From an uncultured Lachnospiraceae bacterium (GTDB lineage: Bacteria; Bacillota; Clostridia; Lachnospirales; Lachnospiraceae), in NCBI GenBank assembly GCA_910587085.1, contig CAJUMC010000004.1, forward strand, positions 5,030 through 69,029: DNA of 64,000 nucleotides. Reading direction: 5' to 3'. Below, piece by piece: positions 16,713 through 25,513 of the stretch (positions are counted from its first letter, which is position 1; every line of letters begins with the position of its first letter). The notes under the pieces are model-generated. The model had not been told where the DNA came from. It saw nothing but the letters and a program-made list of their open reading frames with translations, and made no database searches. A program made the position numbers and the translations under genes.

Positions 16713-17734
16713 ACAAGTCCTTTCTTTTTGTTTTCAATCCACCAGCTCCCTGCGCCAATCCTTCCAGCCAGATGAAGAACAGCAGTTTCGGCATCCTGTG
16801 CATAGGAACACTCCGGATTGCAGAATTTCATATGATGGAATATCTCCGATTTTTGAAAATCATACGAACCATTGATGGTTTGAAGTATCTGCTCCACTGC
16901 CCGATAAATGCCTTCCACTCTATTTTCCGCGCCGGCGGTATCGGCCGGGAAAGAACAATCTTTATGTTGCCCCGGCGCAAAGGTACCGGCAATCACCCCC
17001 ATTTTCTCTGTCAGAATATATGCTTTTTCAATATCCTCTTCTTCCATCGCCAGTCTGATCAGGGATAAATAGGTGGAAATCAATGTCTGATGCTCGCAGA
17101 ACAGAGCCGTTTCCAGGATTTCGTACGCTTCTTTCGTTTTTCCCTGCTCCTCATACAGTCTTCCCAGGTATAATTTTTTCCGTGGATCATGATCCGAGAA
17201 ATACCGCAGATACTCTTCTGCCTTTGCATATTCTTTTTTTCTTAAATAGAAGCCGAACAGAGAGTCAGCGGCATAATGCTTTATTTCCTCATTTTCATCC
17301 TCCAATGCGGTTTCATACCATAAATTTATCTGCGTGTCATATTTTTCCGGCTCTGTGCAGGCGCCTGTCGTTCTTCTGGCATCAAGCATTACGGCAATCT
17401 GCCAGATCAGCATATTGCAGTTCGGATATTCTTTTATCCTTCCCAGCGCCCATTCATATACCTTCTCAAACTCTTCTGTTTCAAACATGCTGTCGATCTG
17501 CCGGACAATGTCACCGATTTCCGATAATGTAAGCCCCTCACGGAATGACATTAATGTATCAAGCGAAATGCGAAGCAGCCGGGCAATGGGAGCCAGCAAT
17601 TCAATATCCGGATTCGAATTTCCATTCTCCCATTTATTCACTGCCGGAGCCGTCACGCCAAGCCGGTTTGCCATTTCCTCCTGCGTCAGCCCCGCTTCTT
17701 TTCTGTATTTCCTGATCACGCTGCCAATATTCAT
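16709..17734 (-). CDS. XRE-family regulator with TPR-like C-terminus
   Basis: Regulator of 341 residues. Residues 1-65 are an XRE helix-turn-helix (GLTQEEMANRLGVTAPAVNKWENG). The C-terminal part (about 90-320) is a run of paired helices (EKVYEWALGRIKEYP, YAKAEEYLRYFSDHDP, EAYEILETALFCEHQ) like the TPR repeats of peptide-sensing regulators. I chose the ATG at 17734 because TTTTGGAGGT lies about 7 nt upstream; the longer frame to 17794 would run through the promoter. It probably controls the pseudo-receiver and ABC genes it overlaps or precedes. It could be a peptide-sensing regulator, but no peptide gene was found. Confidence 0.85.
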   Translation of the reverse strand: MNIGSVIRKYRKEAGLTQEEMANRLGVTAPAVNKWENGNSNPDIELLAPIARLLRISLDTLMSFREGLTLSEIGDIVRQIDSMFETEEFEKVYEWALGRIKEYPNCNMLIWQIAVMLDARRTTGACTEPEKYDTQINLWYETALEDENEEIKHYAADSLFGFYLRKKEYAKAEEYLRYFSDHDPRKKLYLGRLYEEQGKTKEAYEILETALFCEHQTLISTYLSLIRLAMEEEDIEKAYILTEKMGVIAGTFAPGQHKDCSFPADTAGAENRVEGIYRAVEQILQTINGSYDFQKSEIFHHMKFCNPECSYAQDAETAVLHLAGRIGAGSWWIENKKKGLV

Positions 17735-17764
17735 CTGCAAACCTCCAAAAGCTTTTGTAACTGA

Positions 17765-17773
17765 ATTATAACA
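17765..17773 (-). promoter_or_regulatory. Extended -10 promoter of the XRE / pseudo-receiver / ABC operon
   Basis: TGTTATAAT on the minus strand is a TGN extended -10 with a perfect TATAAT hexamer. The -35 region is poor (TGGCAG-like), which would fit an activator-dependent or extended -10 promoter. It lies 31 bp before the chosen ATG. Confidence 0.6.
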
Positions 17774-17908
17774 AAAAAACATATATCCTGCCATTGATTT
17801 GCTGTTAATTAATATTCATCTTTTTTAACCAATAGTAAATTTAATAAAAACAGAGGCTGACGCGATTTTTTGTATCCTTCGATTCTTCATCTTCCGCTGT
17901 TCCGGATT

Positions 17909-17940
17909 TTTACATTGTTAAGATTAAGTGATATAATCTT
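17909..17940 (+). promoter_or_regulatory. Promoter and probable TetR operator of the tetR gene
   Basis: TTTACA (17909-17914) and TATAAT (17932-17937) are 17 bp apart. A palindrome AAGATTA-N7-TAATCTT (17920-17940) covers the -10, the usual place for self-repression by a TetR protein. The ATG follows at 17969 after TTGGAGGAAAG. Confidence 0.7.
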
Positions 17941-17968
17941 GTCAGTGATAAGATTGGAGGAAAGATAT

Positions 17969-18586
17969 ATGAGAGAAAAATCATATCATCACGGAGATTT
18001 GCAGCGTGCTTTGATTGAAACAGGAATAGAGTTTATTAAACAGGAGGGATAGAACGCATTATCTTTACGCAAAATAGCTGAAATATGCGGCGTCAGCAAT
18101 GTTGCCCCTTATGCTCATTTTAAGACGAAAGATGAATTTACCGTTGCAATGCAGCGGTATGTTATGGATTTATTTACCGCCGCATTAGAAAAAACAGCCG
18201 CGGATTACAAAGACAGCCCCTCTTTACTTCTTATGCTCGGCAAAGCGTATGTAATGTTCTTTTATCAAAATCCGTTTTACTATGATTTTCTGTTTTCACG
18301 CAAAAACATCAGCATAAAATTATCTCTTGACAATGCCGATACAAATGAAAATCCACCGCTGGCTGTTCTGCAGAAAACGGCTATACCGGTTTTCCGCAAA
18401 GCAAAACTTCCGGAAAAAATTATACAGGATAAGATTATCGCTATATGGGCTTTGGTTCACGGGCTGGCTGCCATTGCTGCAATGCCAAATATTGAATTTG
18501 ACGACAATTGGGAAGGAAGAATAGAAGAAATCATGAAATCCATTTCCATGCCGGCGGAAATATCCGGCTCGAATTCAAAGGGGTAA
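17969..18586 (+). pseudogene. TetR/AcrR-family regulator with in-frame amber codon
   Basis: The reading frame from 17969 gives KSYHHGDLQRALIETG and, after a TAG at 18050-18052, continues in the same frame with ALSLRKIAEICGVSNVAPYAHF, the rest of a TetR helix-turn-helix. It then runs through a full-length ligand domain (WALVHGLAAIAAMP near the end). The stop therefore falls inside the DNA-binding domain. The start is backed by GGAGGAAAG and a good promoter. The last dozen codons (after about 18540) are in sequence that belongs to the GH2 gene in another frame, so the natural 3' end is also lost or altered. Unless the TAG is read through or is a sequencing error, no repressor is made. Confidence 0.75.
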
Positions 18587-20064
18587 GCCACACGGCATCC
18601 GTGTATCTGGACGGAAAGAAAATTGCATCCCATTACAACGCCTACACAATTTTTGATGCGATTGTCACAGATCTGGAAAATACGGTTCATACGCTTACGA
18701 TCCGGGCGGACAACCGGTTCAGCAAAGACAGCGCCCTTCATATCCCAAACGACTATATGTCATACGGCGGCGTGAGCAGGCCGGTTGTTCTGGAACAGAT
18801 CCGCGGGCAGTACATCCGCAGCATCCGGGTAACTCCGCACTATCGGGAAAACTGCTGGCATGCGGACGCGGAGGTCGAGGTGCAAAACATCAGCGGTCAG
18901 ACCGCAGATGTCGAGGTACAGCTCACACTCGCAGGGCAAAAGCTGCCTTCCCGGCATATTTCCCTGGAAGCCGGCGCTTCCGGAACACTGTGCTGGTCCG
19001 CAGTGTTCGAGGATGCTGAGGAATGGTCCCCGGAAAATCCGGCTCTTTACGAAGCGGCGGCATATCTGAAAAACGGGAACGAGCTGATCGACGATCTGAT
19101 TGACCGGTTCGGCTTCCGCCGTGTGGAAATTTCAGGAAAGGATATTCTGCTGAACGGAAAAAAACTGAGAATCCGAGGTCTGTGCCGCCATGAAGATCAT
19201 CCGCAGTTCGGCTGCGCACTTCCATATTCCGCGATCGCAGCAGATCTGGAAATTATCCGGCATCTGGGCGCAAATTCGGTGCGCACCTCGCACTATCCCA
19301 ACGACGAGCTTTTTCTCGATTTGTGCGATGAACAGGGGATTCTTGTCTGGGAGGAGAATCACGCGCGCGGGCTGAGCGAGGCAGATATGAAAAACCCGAA
19401 TTTCGAGGCACAGGCGGAACGGGTCATTGAGGAGATGATCCCCGCGCATTACAATCACCCTTCCATCTATATCTGGGGAATTTTAAATGAGTGCGCCAGC
19501 GACAGCGAATACGGCCGGGAATGCTACCGAAAACAATTTGAGCTGATCCGGAAGCTGGATTCCTCCCGGCCCTGCTCTTTCGCAAGCTGCAAATTTAAAA
19601 CGGATATCTGCTTTGATTTGCCGGATGTCGTCTCCTACAATATTTATCCTCTCTGGTATCACGATACCCTGGTTGATGAATATCTGAAGGATCTGTATTG
19701 CTGGGTTCAGGAGGAAACCGGAGGCGCCGGAAAGCCGTTTCTGGTTACGGAGATCGGCGCCGGCGGGATTTACGGTTACCGCAATCCTGCCCATTCCAAA
19801 TGGACGGAGGAGTACCAGGCCATGGCACTCGAACAGCAGCTGACCGGGGTGCTGAAGCATCCGGACTGCACAGGTGTCTATATCTGGCAGTTCTGTGATA
19901 TCCGGGTCAGCGAGGAATGGTTCGGCGGAAGGCCGCGCACCATGAACAATAAGGGGATCGTGGATGAATACCGGAGAAGAAAACTTTCATACGATGTTGT
20001 CCGCCGGATATTCCTGGAGGACGCCGAAACCGCCGTTAAACACGCACAAACCGCCCTTCAATGA
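18508..20064 (+). pseudogene. GH2 family glycoside hydrolase, 5'-truncated
   Basis: An open frame of 518 codons. Recognisable GH2 sequence starts only at about 18550 (GNIRLEFKGVSHTASVYLDG), which is the middle of the sugar-binding domain; about 70-80 N-terminal residues normal for beta-glucuronidase/galactosidase enzymes are missing. The rest is intact: immunoglobulin-like domain, RHEDHPQFG and SHYPNDE of the TIM barrel, acid/base Glu in ILNE (residue 328 of this frame) and nucleophile Glu in VTEIG (415). The frame opens only with a TTG inside tetR and has no ribosome site. The family hydrolyses beta-glucuronides or beta-galactosides; this copy probably does not fold. A terminator follows directly. 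Confidence 0.75.
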
Positions 20065-20067
20065 AAC

Positions 20068-20119
20068 AAAGCAGCTCCCTTCCGCGGCATGGTGCCGGAA
20101 CGAAGGAGCTGCTTTATTT
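20068..20119 (+). terminator. Intrinsic terminator after the GH2 frame
   Basis: AAAGCAGCTCC (20068-20078) pairs perfectly with GGAGCTGCTTT (20105-20115), with TTTATTTC at the 3' end. It starts 4 bp after the GH2 stop codon. Confidence 0.8.
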
Positions 20120-20282
20120 CATGCTTTTAACTTCATATCCCCGGGCATCAATGCGGAAAAGCCGGTAATCTGCATCTCTCCGGCACAGGTAGCAGCGGCA
20201 AAAAACTCTCCCTGAGCACCCGTATAATTCAGCCCTCCTGCACAAATAATACTCTTCATAAGAAGCACAAAGGAGAGTGATT

Positions 20283-20684
20283 ATGAAAAAAAATATAGCT
20301 ACGGATTTCTTGCTGTGCGGGGCCTCGGGCTGGTGTATGGAATGCATGTGGACCGGAATGGGATCCATTCTTGCCAAAAATGACAGGCAGCTTTCCTGCC
20401 GCACCTCCGTGTGGATGTTCCCGATTTACGGACTTGCCGCCTTTTTCTCCCCGGTCTGCAAAAAGATTGACAGACATTGCTCTTTCTTTCGCGGTACAGT
20501 CTACATGTTCTGTATCTACGCCACGGAATATACAACCGGAAAGCTTCTGAAAAAGTGGGACGCCTGCCCCTGGGATTACAGCTCGGCCAAATGGAATTAT
20601 CAGGGCCTGATCCGCCTTGATTTTGCGCCGGCCTGGTTTCTGGCCGGCCTCTTTTATGAAAAGCTTTTAAAACATCAGGCCTGA
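20283..20684 (+). CDS. Small membrane protein of the putative ABC-transporter type IV family (PF06541-like)
   Basis: Protein of 133 residues with about four hydrophobic segments. The opening FLLCGASGWCMECMWTG, the SVWMFPIYGLAAFFSP turn and the closing CPWDYSSAKWNYQGLIRLDFAPAW stretch (given here in parts) match a small Firmicutes membrane family annotated as CmpB-type putative ABC permease. The family name is weakly founded and no ATPase gene is adjacent. AAAGGAG lies 7 nt before the ATG at 20283; a GTG two codons earlier is too close to it. It is a single gene on the plus strand. Confidence 0.75.
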   Translation: MKKNIATDFLLCGASGWCMECMWTGMGSILAKNDRQLSCRTSVWMFPIYGLAAFFSPVCKKIDRHCSFFRGTVYMFCIYATEYTTGKLLKKWDACPWDYSSAKWNYQGLIRLDFAPAWFLAGLFYEKLLKHQA

Positions 20685-20804
20685 CGGCCGTTTACGCATC
20701 CATTCTGCTTTGGATTTTGCCGCCGGCTGCGAATATCAGTATGGAATGAACCGATCAATACCATAGCCGGAAACATGCGGAACTCCCGCTTCCCGGCACA
20801 GCAG

Positions 20805-20833
20805 TTGAAAATACCGGAAAAGCATGCTATGAT
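20805..20833 (+). promoter_or_regulatory. Promoter of the HAD-GNAT gene
   Basis: TTGAAA (20805-20810) and TATGAT (20828-20833) are 17 bp apart. The transcript would have a leader of about 150 nt before the ATG at 20990. The rest of the 305-bp gap from 20685 holds no recognised gene. Confidence 0.75.
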
Positions 20834-20989
20834 CTAGGAGGCAGGCTGACTGGATCAAGAAAATACTTCAGACAGCGGCACTTCCCCTGACCGATATCAC
20901 GCTGGGCCAGGCCTCCTGCATTTCTTACCGCAGGACTGCGCTGCCCTGCCTTCAGGGAGGCTGCTTACAAAAAACCGGAGGATACCAAC

Positions 20990-22177
20990 ATGCTGAAAGC
21001 TGTAATTTTTGATATGGACGGTGTAATTATTGACAGCGAGCCGCTGCACGCCCGCGCCGCCATCCTTGCCATGAAAAAATACAATGTCGCACTGACGGAG
21101 GATTACTGTTATGGCTTTGTCGGCAGTACCGCCAGACACATGCTCGAGGTGCTGCGGGAGCAGTATTCGCTCTCCGCTTCTCTGGACGAGCTTATGGAAG
21201 CCAACGACCGGATGAAGGAAGCTCTGGTTGCAGCGGAAGGCTATCCCGCCATCCCTTTTGTGGGAGAGCTGATGGCCGCGCTGCACGGAGCCGGCCTGCG
21301 CCTTGCCATCGCTTCTTCCTCTCCCATGGAGGATATCCGCGAAACCGTCAGCCGGCTCCGGCTGACGGACTACCTGGAGTGCCTTGTCTCCGGAATGCAG
21401 GTTAAAAGTCCAAAACCTGCGCCGGATATTTTTCTGGAAGCGGCCGGCCGGCTCGGCGTTGCTCCTTCGGAATGCCTGGTTATCGAGGACTCCTGCAACG
21501 GTCTGAACGCTGCACGTTCGGCCGGAATGGCGCGGGTAGCTTTTTACAACCCGCATTCCGGAAAACAGGATCTCTCCGCCGCAAATTATGTGATCGAGGG
21601 ATTTGAAGAAATTACCCCTGCTTTTCTTAACCGGGTATACTGCCATGCGACCGGCCAGCCTGCAGAAGTTGCGCGCACCGATCGCCTTTTCCTGCGGGAG
21701 CTTGCACTGTCCGACCTCCCGGCGCTTCACGCCATACTGAACAATCCGGAGATTGCCCGGTTTTCCGGAGAGCCGGTCCGGCCGCTGGATGAGCGGATCA
21801 GCCTTCACAAATCATACATACATTTTGCCTACCGGTTCCGCGGATTCGGCCTCTGGGGAGTATTTCTGAAGGAAACCGGACAGCTGATCGGCCGGTGCGG
21901 CCTGGAGGAAGCCGAAAACGATTCCGGAACTGCAAGGATTGAAATCGGTTATCTGATTTCTCCGGAATTCCAGGGATGCGGATATGCTCTGGAAAGCGTG
22001 CGTGCGGTTCTTTCCTTTGCGTTCAACGAGCAGAAGCTTTCCGAGATTTATGCTGTTACCGCACCGGATAATTTCCGTTCGAATGCTCTGATTCAAAAAC
22101 TAGGCTTTCGTCAGACAGGCACAATTTGCCGGAACGGAAAGACATGTCAGGAGTTTGTTCTCTCCAGCCCTGAATAA
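20990..22177 (+). CDS. HAD phosphatase fused to GNAT acetyltransferase
   Basis: Two-domain protein of 395 residues. Residues 1-215 are a HAD hydrolase of the beta-phosphoglucomutase type: FDMDGVIIDSEPLH with nucleophile Asp8 and Asp10, a helical cap, the Ser motif IASSSP, KSPKPAPDIF, and VIEDSCNGLNAA for Mg binding. Residues about 228-390 are a RimJ/RimL-type GNAT domain (LFLRELALSDLPALHAIL, then EIGYLISPEFQGCGYALESV for acetyl-CoA and RSNALIQKLGF). The two domains share one frame with no stop, so the fusion is real. A phospho-sugar or nucleotide is a likely HAD substrate, but the link between the two activities is unknown. ACCGGAGG precedes the ATG. Confidence 0.88.
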   Translation: MLKAVIFDMDGVIIDSEPLHARAAILAMKKYNVALTEDYCYGFVGSTARHMLEVLREQYSLSASLDELMEANDRMKEALVAAEGYPAIPFVGELMAALHGAGLRLAIASSSPMEDIRETVSRLRLTDYLECLVSGMQVKSPKPAPDIFLEAAGRLGVAPSECLVIEDSCNGLNAARSAGMARVAFYNPHSGKQDLSAANYVIEGFEEITPAFLNRVYCHATGQPAEVARTDRLFLRELALSDLPALHAILNNPEIARFSGEPVRPLDERISLHKSYIHFAYRFRGFGLWGVFLKETGQLIGRCGLEEAENDSGTARIEIGYLISPEFQGCGYALESVRAVLSFAFNEQKLSEIYAVTAPDNFRSNALIQKLGFRQTGTICRNGKTCQEFVLSSPE

Positions 22178-22325
22178 CTCCGGCACCTCCCTTCCTGCGC
22201 AGTTTGGACGCCTTGTTTGACTTTATGTAGAAATCCATTGCCCGCAGCCCTGCGTGCAGTGGATTTCCTGAAAATACAGCCTTTCAGTGGGGCTCTCCGA
22301 AATGCGATGCCTGCAAATGCGTATG

Positions 22326-22886
22326 CTACCTTACACCGCCGGAAGCACCACCTGCACCGGTACCTGTGGCACCCGTTCCGGTCGTGCTGTTCGTACCGGT
22401 GCCGGAACCGCTGTTTGTGCCGTTCACACCCGTACCGCCTGTCCCGGTTGTACCATTAGTACCGGCGCCGTTTGTGCCATTGGTTCCATTTGCGCCGTTT
22501 GTACCGTTGGTGCCGTTCGTTCCGTTGGTGCCGTTCGTGATATCGTCCACCGCATTATCGATTCCGTTGACAACATCATCCACACCGTTTTCCAGAGCAC
22601 TTCCGCCGTTCGTGCCGGCGCCGTTGGTACCATTGTTTCCATTTGTGCCGTTGGTTCCATTGGTACCGTTCGTCCCGTTGTTTGTTCCGCCGGCTCCGTT
22701 ATTCATGTCGTTGTCATCATTGTTTACGCCGTTACTGTTCTTGTCGTCGTTCGTGTCGTTCCCGTTCTGATTTCCTGAATTTTCATCCGTCGCGGAATTA
22801 TTGTTGTCCGGATTGGAAGAACAGGCAGTCAGGCCGGATACTGCAAGACAGCCGCAGAGCAATAAGGCAAAAATCTTATTTTTCAT
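22326..22886 (-). CDS. Low-complexity lipoprotein with Asn-Gly-Thr repeats
   Basis: Protein of 186 residues. The signal peptide has a lipobox LTAC with Cys at about 22, so it should be lipid-anchored on the outer face of the membrane. The rest is almost only Asn, Gly, Thr and Asp: first an Asp/Asn-rich stretch, then two blocks of NGT triplets split by a short helical segment (ALENGVDDVVNGIDNAVDDI). No folded domain is recognised. The DNA is a run of variant 9-bp repeats, which can expand or contract. GGAGGAG precedes the ATG. It is monocistronic. A spacer or matrix role on the surface is possible but unproven. Confidence 0.8.
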   Translation of the reverse strand: MKNKIFALLLCGCLAVSGLTACSSNPDNNNSATDENSGNQNGNDTNDDKNSNGVNNDDNDMNNGAGGTNNGTNGTNGTNGTNGNNGTNGAGTNGGSALENGVDDVVNGIDNAVDDITNGTNGTNGTNGTNGANGTNGTNGAGTNGTTGTGGTGVNGTNSGSGTGTNSTTGTGATGTGAGGASGGVR

Positions 22887-22997
22887 GAATCTTCACTCCT
22901 CCTGTATCATTTTTTACAGGATTAGTATCCGCGATTCAATAAGAAATATTCGGTTATGAAAATTTTTTATCGCCGGACGGTGATCAGACCAGGCTTT

Positions 22998-23822
22998 TTA
23001 ATCCTGCAGCTCTGTCATATACCGCCGGTAATGCAGCGGCAGCATATTTCTCTGAAGTTTCGCATTTTTTCGTTCTTCCACGGCAATTGCTCCGAAAAAG
23101 CATTTCCACAGGTTCTGAAACTGCGCCTCCCGGAAAGAACGCTTTGAAAACAGCTGCATTTCTTCCCCGGTGACCTGCCGCAGTACAAACGGGTAGCCAG
23201 CCCTGTGAAATGCCGCCTTTTTTCTCACCGTATCATAGATAATAAAGTTTTCTCCGGAAAATCGGTCTTCAAAATGAGGCGTGACAAGCTCAAGAATATC
23301 GTTTTTAGGAGCAAGTTTTGCCAGCAGTATTCCTTCTTCCGTTTCCTCAAAACGCAGAAATCCTTCATATTCATGAGTCTCATGGGATACCTGGTGATTC
23401 ATTTCAAAAACTGCATGTACATAGGTATCCGTCAGATGTCCCAGCACCCTTGCGCCCAGTCGGAAGGCGGACGGCAGAAAATGATAGACCGCATCCGCCT
23501 TGTCCGGCCGGCTGGAATAAAGCGCCCGCAGCACGGCTTCCAGAACCTCCTGCGATGTTCTGTTCCGCACGGATCGCACCACCTTCTGCGCCGCCTCCGT
23601 ATCGGGTCTTACCGTGTGATATTCGCAGAAGAGCATAAAATTGGCATTCCCGGAAAGTTCCGGCACCGTAAGCCGGATAAATTCATGTCCGTAACGTGCA
23701 TCCCATGCGGTATAAATCCCGCTTAAAATCCCCTCCAGGCTGTTTTCGCATTCGTAAACCCTGGTCGGCTGCCCGCTCCGCAGTTCCAACACTCTTCCCT
23801 CCCTTCCGTTCCGGCTTTCCAT
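22998..23822 (-). CDS. DNA-repair partner protein of the TIGR03915 type
   Basis: Protein of about 274 residues that matches, from memory, the TIGR03915 family of presumed DNA metabolism proteins (DUF4130). Conserved-looking parts are RVYECENSLEGILSGIYTAW near the start and DVYVHAVFEMNHQVSHETH-like sequence (here TDTYVHAVFEMNHQVSHETH) in the middle. It is encoded after the radical SAM gene with which this family almost always occurs. The start is uncertain: ATGs at 23837 and 23822 both lack a clear ribosome site. The chemistry is not known; the pair is thought to repair or modify DNA. Confidence 0.82.
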   Translation of the reverse strand: MESRNGREGRVLELRSGQPTRVYECENSLEGILSGIYTAWDARYGHEFIRLTVPELSGNANFMLFCEYHTVRPDTEAAQKVVRSVRNRTSQEVLEAVLRALYSSRPDKADAVYHFLPSAFRLGARVLGHLTDTYVHAVFEMNHQVSHETHEYEGFLRFEETEEGILLAKLAPKNDILELVTPHFEDRFSGENFIIYDTVRKKAAFHRAGYPFVLRQVTGEEMQLFSKRSFREAQFQNLWKCFFGAIAVEERKNAKLQRNMLPLHYRRYMTELQD

Positions 23823-23954
23823 TCCGGCATGCACCATACTTGATCTATCCGCCGATCAGCCCGGCGTCCGGCAGCAGGCCTTCTTCTGTCCCGGCATCGG
23901 CTGCGGTCATGTTCTGAAGCCGGCTGTCGTGAAGAACCTGGCTCTTCTTGCGTC

Positions 23955-25469
23955 TCAGCCCTGACCGCTGAGCGGCGCACCGTCATCAAACAGAGAGAGC
24001 TGCCGGCAGGTAATGTTTTCTCCTCTCAAATCCGCAGGCAGCCCCTTTTCGGCCTCCAGCAGATGGCGGATAATATACGACTCGTCCAGTCTGGTCGGAT
24101 ACATCATACGCCCCGAACAGGTGATAAAATACAGGGCCCGCTTCAGTACCACACCGAGCTTTTTCAGCGATCCGAAATCCAGCACGGCGTTTCTGCGCGC
24201 CTGCACAATGCGCCGCGCGGACTTCGGCCCGATGCCCGGCACCCGGAGAAGCGTGAAATAATCCGCCCTGTTTACCTCCACCGGAAAACACTCAAGATGT
24301 CCGACAGCCCAGTTGCATTTCGGATCCAGCAGCACATTAAAATTCGGCCGTTCCTCTGTCAGCAGCTCCCCTGCGCCGAAGCCGTAGTACCTCAGCAGCC
24401 AGTCCGCCTGATACATGCGGTGTTCCCGCAGAAGCGGAGGCCCCCCCGGCAGCACAGGGAGGCTGGAATCGTCGTTCACCCGTACAAATGCGGAGTAAAA
24501 CACGCGCTTCAGATCAAACTGCCGGTATAATGCCTCAGCGACGGAAACAATCTCGAAATCCGTCTCCGGGGTCGCTCCGATAATCATCTGCGTACTCTGC
24601 CCGGCGGGCGCGAAGCCGCGTACCTGCCGCTTCGGAATACAGGAAAACGTCCCGGAACAGGAAGCTTCGCCGGCCGATTCTTCGAGAACAGGCACTCCGC
24701 CCGCATGCTCCCCTCCCTTCTCTGCGCCGGAGGAACTCATCCGGATTCTTCCGTACCGCTCCTTTGGGAATGTTTGGCCCTCCAGACTTTGCTGCGTATG
24801 CCAGTACGCCCCGCGGTTGCCCCCGTTCATACCGAGCAGTTCCCGGCTCTTTGCGATTCCGTTCTGAATCCGGCGCATCGGCAGAAGGATGTTTTTCCTG
24901 TTTTTATGAGGGGCAAGCCGCCGCAACCCGTCGGCCGTCGGCAGCTCCAGATTGACGCTCATGCGATCCGCATACCAGCCGGCCGCATCAATCAGGCTTT
25001 CGTCCGCTCCCGGAATCGCCTTACAGTGGATATAGCCGTTGAACCGGTACTCCTCCCGCAGCATACGGAGCGTTTCTGTGATCTGCTCCATCGTCTCGTT
25101 CGGACTTCGGCGTATCCCGGAGCTTAAAAACAGCCCTTCGATATAATTTCTGCGGTAAAACTCCATGGTCAGCGTACAGACCTCCTCGGGCGTGAACGCT
25201 GTGCGGAGAACATCGTTGGAGCTGCGGTTCGGACAGTATTTACAGTCGTAAATGCACTCGTTTGTAAAGAGAATCTTCAGAAGGGATATGCATCTGCCGT
25301 CCGCGGAAAAGCTGTGGCAGATACCGGCAGCAATCGAATTGCCGAGCCCCCTGCCCGTCCCCTTCCGCTCCACGCCGCTGGAAGTGCAGGCAACATCATA
25401 CTTAGCGGCATCCGCTAAAATCCGGAGCTTCTCCTCCATCGTCATATTTTCCTGATAAACTACAGCCAT
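23955..25469 (-). CDS. Putative DNA modification/repair radical SAM protein (TIGR03916 type)
   Basis: Protein of 504 residues. The iron-sulfur site is in CIYDCKYCPNR, a CxxxCxxC cluster. The TIM-barrel part carries LFLSSGIRRSPNETM, HCKAIPG and MSVNLELPT. The C-terminus has a helix-hairpin-helix DNA-binding motif (LLRVPGIGPKSARRIVQAR), followed by a short tail. An insert at about 225-275 is low in conservation. I chose the ATG at 25469, 8-10 nt after a GGGGCGGAG site; an ATG at 25490 is less well placed. The promoter carries a LexA-type box, so SOS control is likely. The partner gene follows after 130 nt. Confidence 0.88.
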   Translation of the reverse strand: MAVVYQENMTMEEKLRILADAAKYDVACTSSGVERKGTGRGLGNSIAAGICHSFSADGRCISLLKILFTNECIYDCKYCPNRSSNDVLRTAFTPEEVCTLTMEFYRRNYIEGLFLSSGIRRSPNETMEQITETLRMLREEYRFNGYIHCKAIPGADESLIDAAGWYADRMSVNLELPTADGLRRLAPHKNRKNILLPMRRIQNGIAKSRELLGMNGGNRGAYWHTQQSLEGQTFPKERYGRIRMSSSGAEKGGEHAGGVPVLEESAGEASCSGTFSCIPKRQVRGFAPAGQSTQMIIGATPETDFEIVSVAEALYRQFDLKRVFYSAFVRVNDDSSLPVLPGGPPLLREHRMYQADWLLRYYGFGAGELLTEERPNFNVLLDPKCNWAVGHLECFPVEVNRADYFTLLRVPGIGPKSARRIVQARRNAVLDFGSLKKLGVVLKRALYFITCSGRMMYPTRLDESYIIRHLLEAEKGLPADLRGENITCRQLSLFDDGAPLSGQG

Positions 25470-25494
25470 ACTGCACTCCGCCCCTCGCAAAATT

Positions 25495-25508
25495 CGAACG
25501 TATGTTCT
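25495..25508. promoter_or_regulatory. LexA (DinR-type) SOS box
   Basis: CGAACGTATGTTCT matches the Gram-positive SOS consensus CGAACRNRYGTTYC at 13 of 14 positions. The core GAAC-N4-GTTC is a perfect palindrome. It lies just downstream of the -10 of the radical SAM gene, over the expected transcription start. Confidence 0.82.
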
Positions 25509-25513
25509 TCTCT

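Noticed and set aside
14293..17734. tRNA-Glu as integration site for the XRE/ABC unit
   Set aside because: No repeat of the tRNA 3' end and no integrase gene is seen nearby.
18508..18550. Open start of the GH2 frame (TTG at 18508) as a real N-terminus
   Set aside because: The first 14 or so codons are tetR sequence in another frame, there is no ribosome site, and the GH2 fold lacks its first strands.
20283..20684. Active ABC permease
   Set aside because: The family name suggests it, but no ATPase or binding protein is adjacent, so transport is not claimed.
20847..20995. About 48 open codons in the leader of the HAD-GNAT gene, behind GGAGG
   Set aside because: The only start would be CTG, the peptide has no features, and an open stretch of this length is expected by chance.
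22326..22886. NGT-coding repeats as a CRISPR or other direct-repeat array
   Set aside because: Units are 9 bp with no spacers and translate as a continuous lipoprotein.
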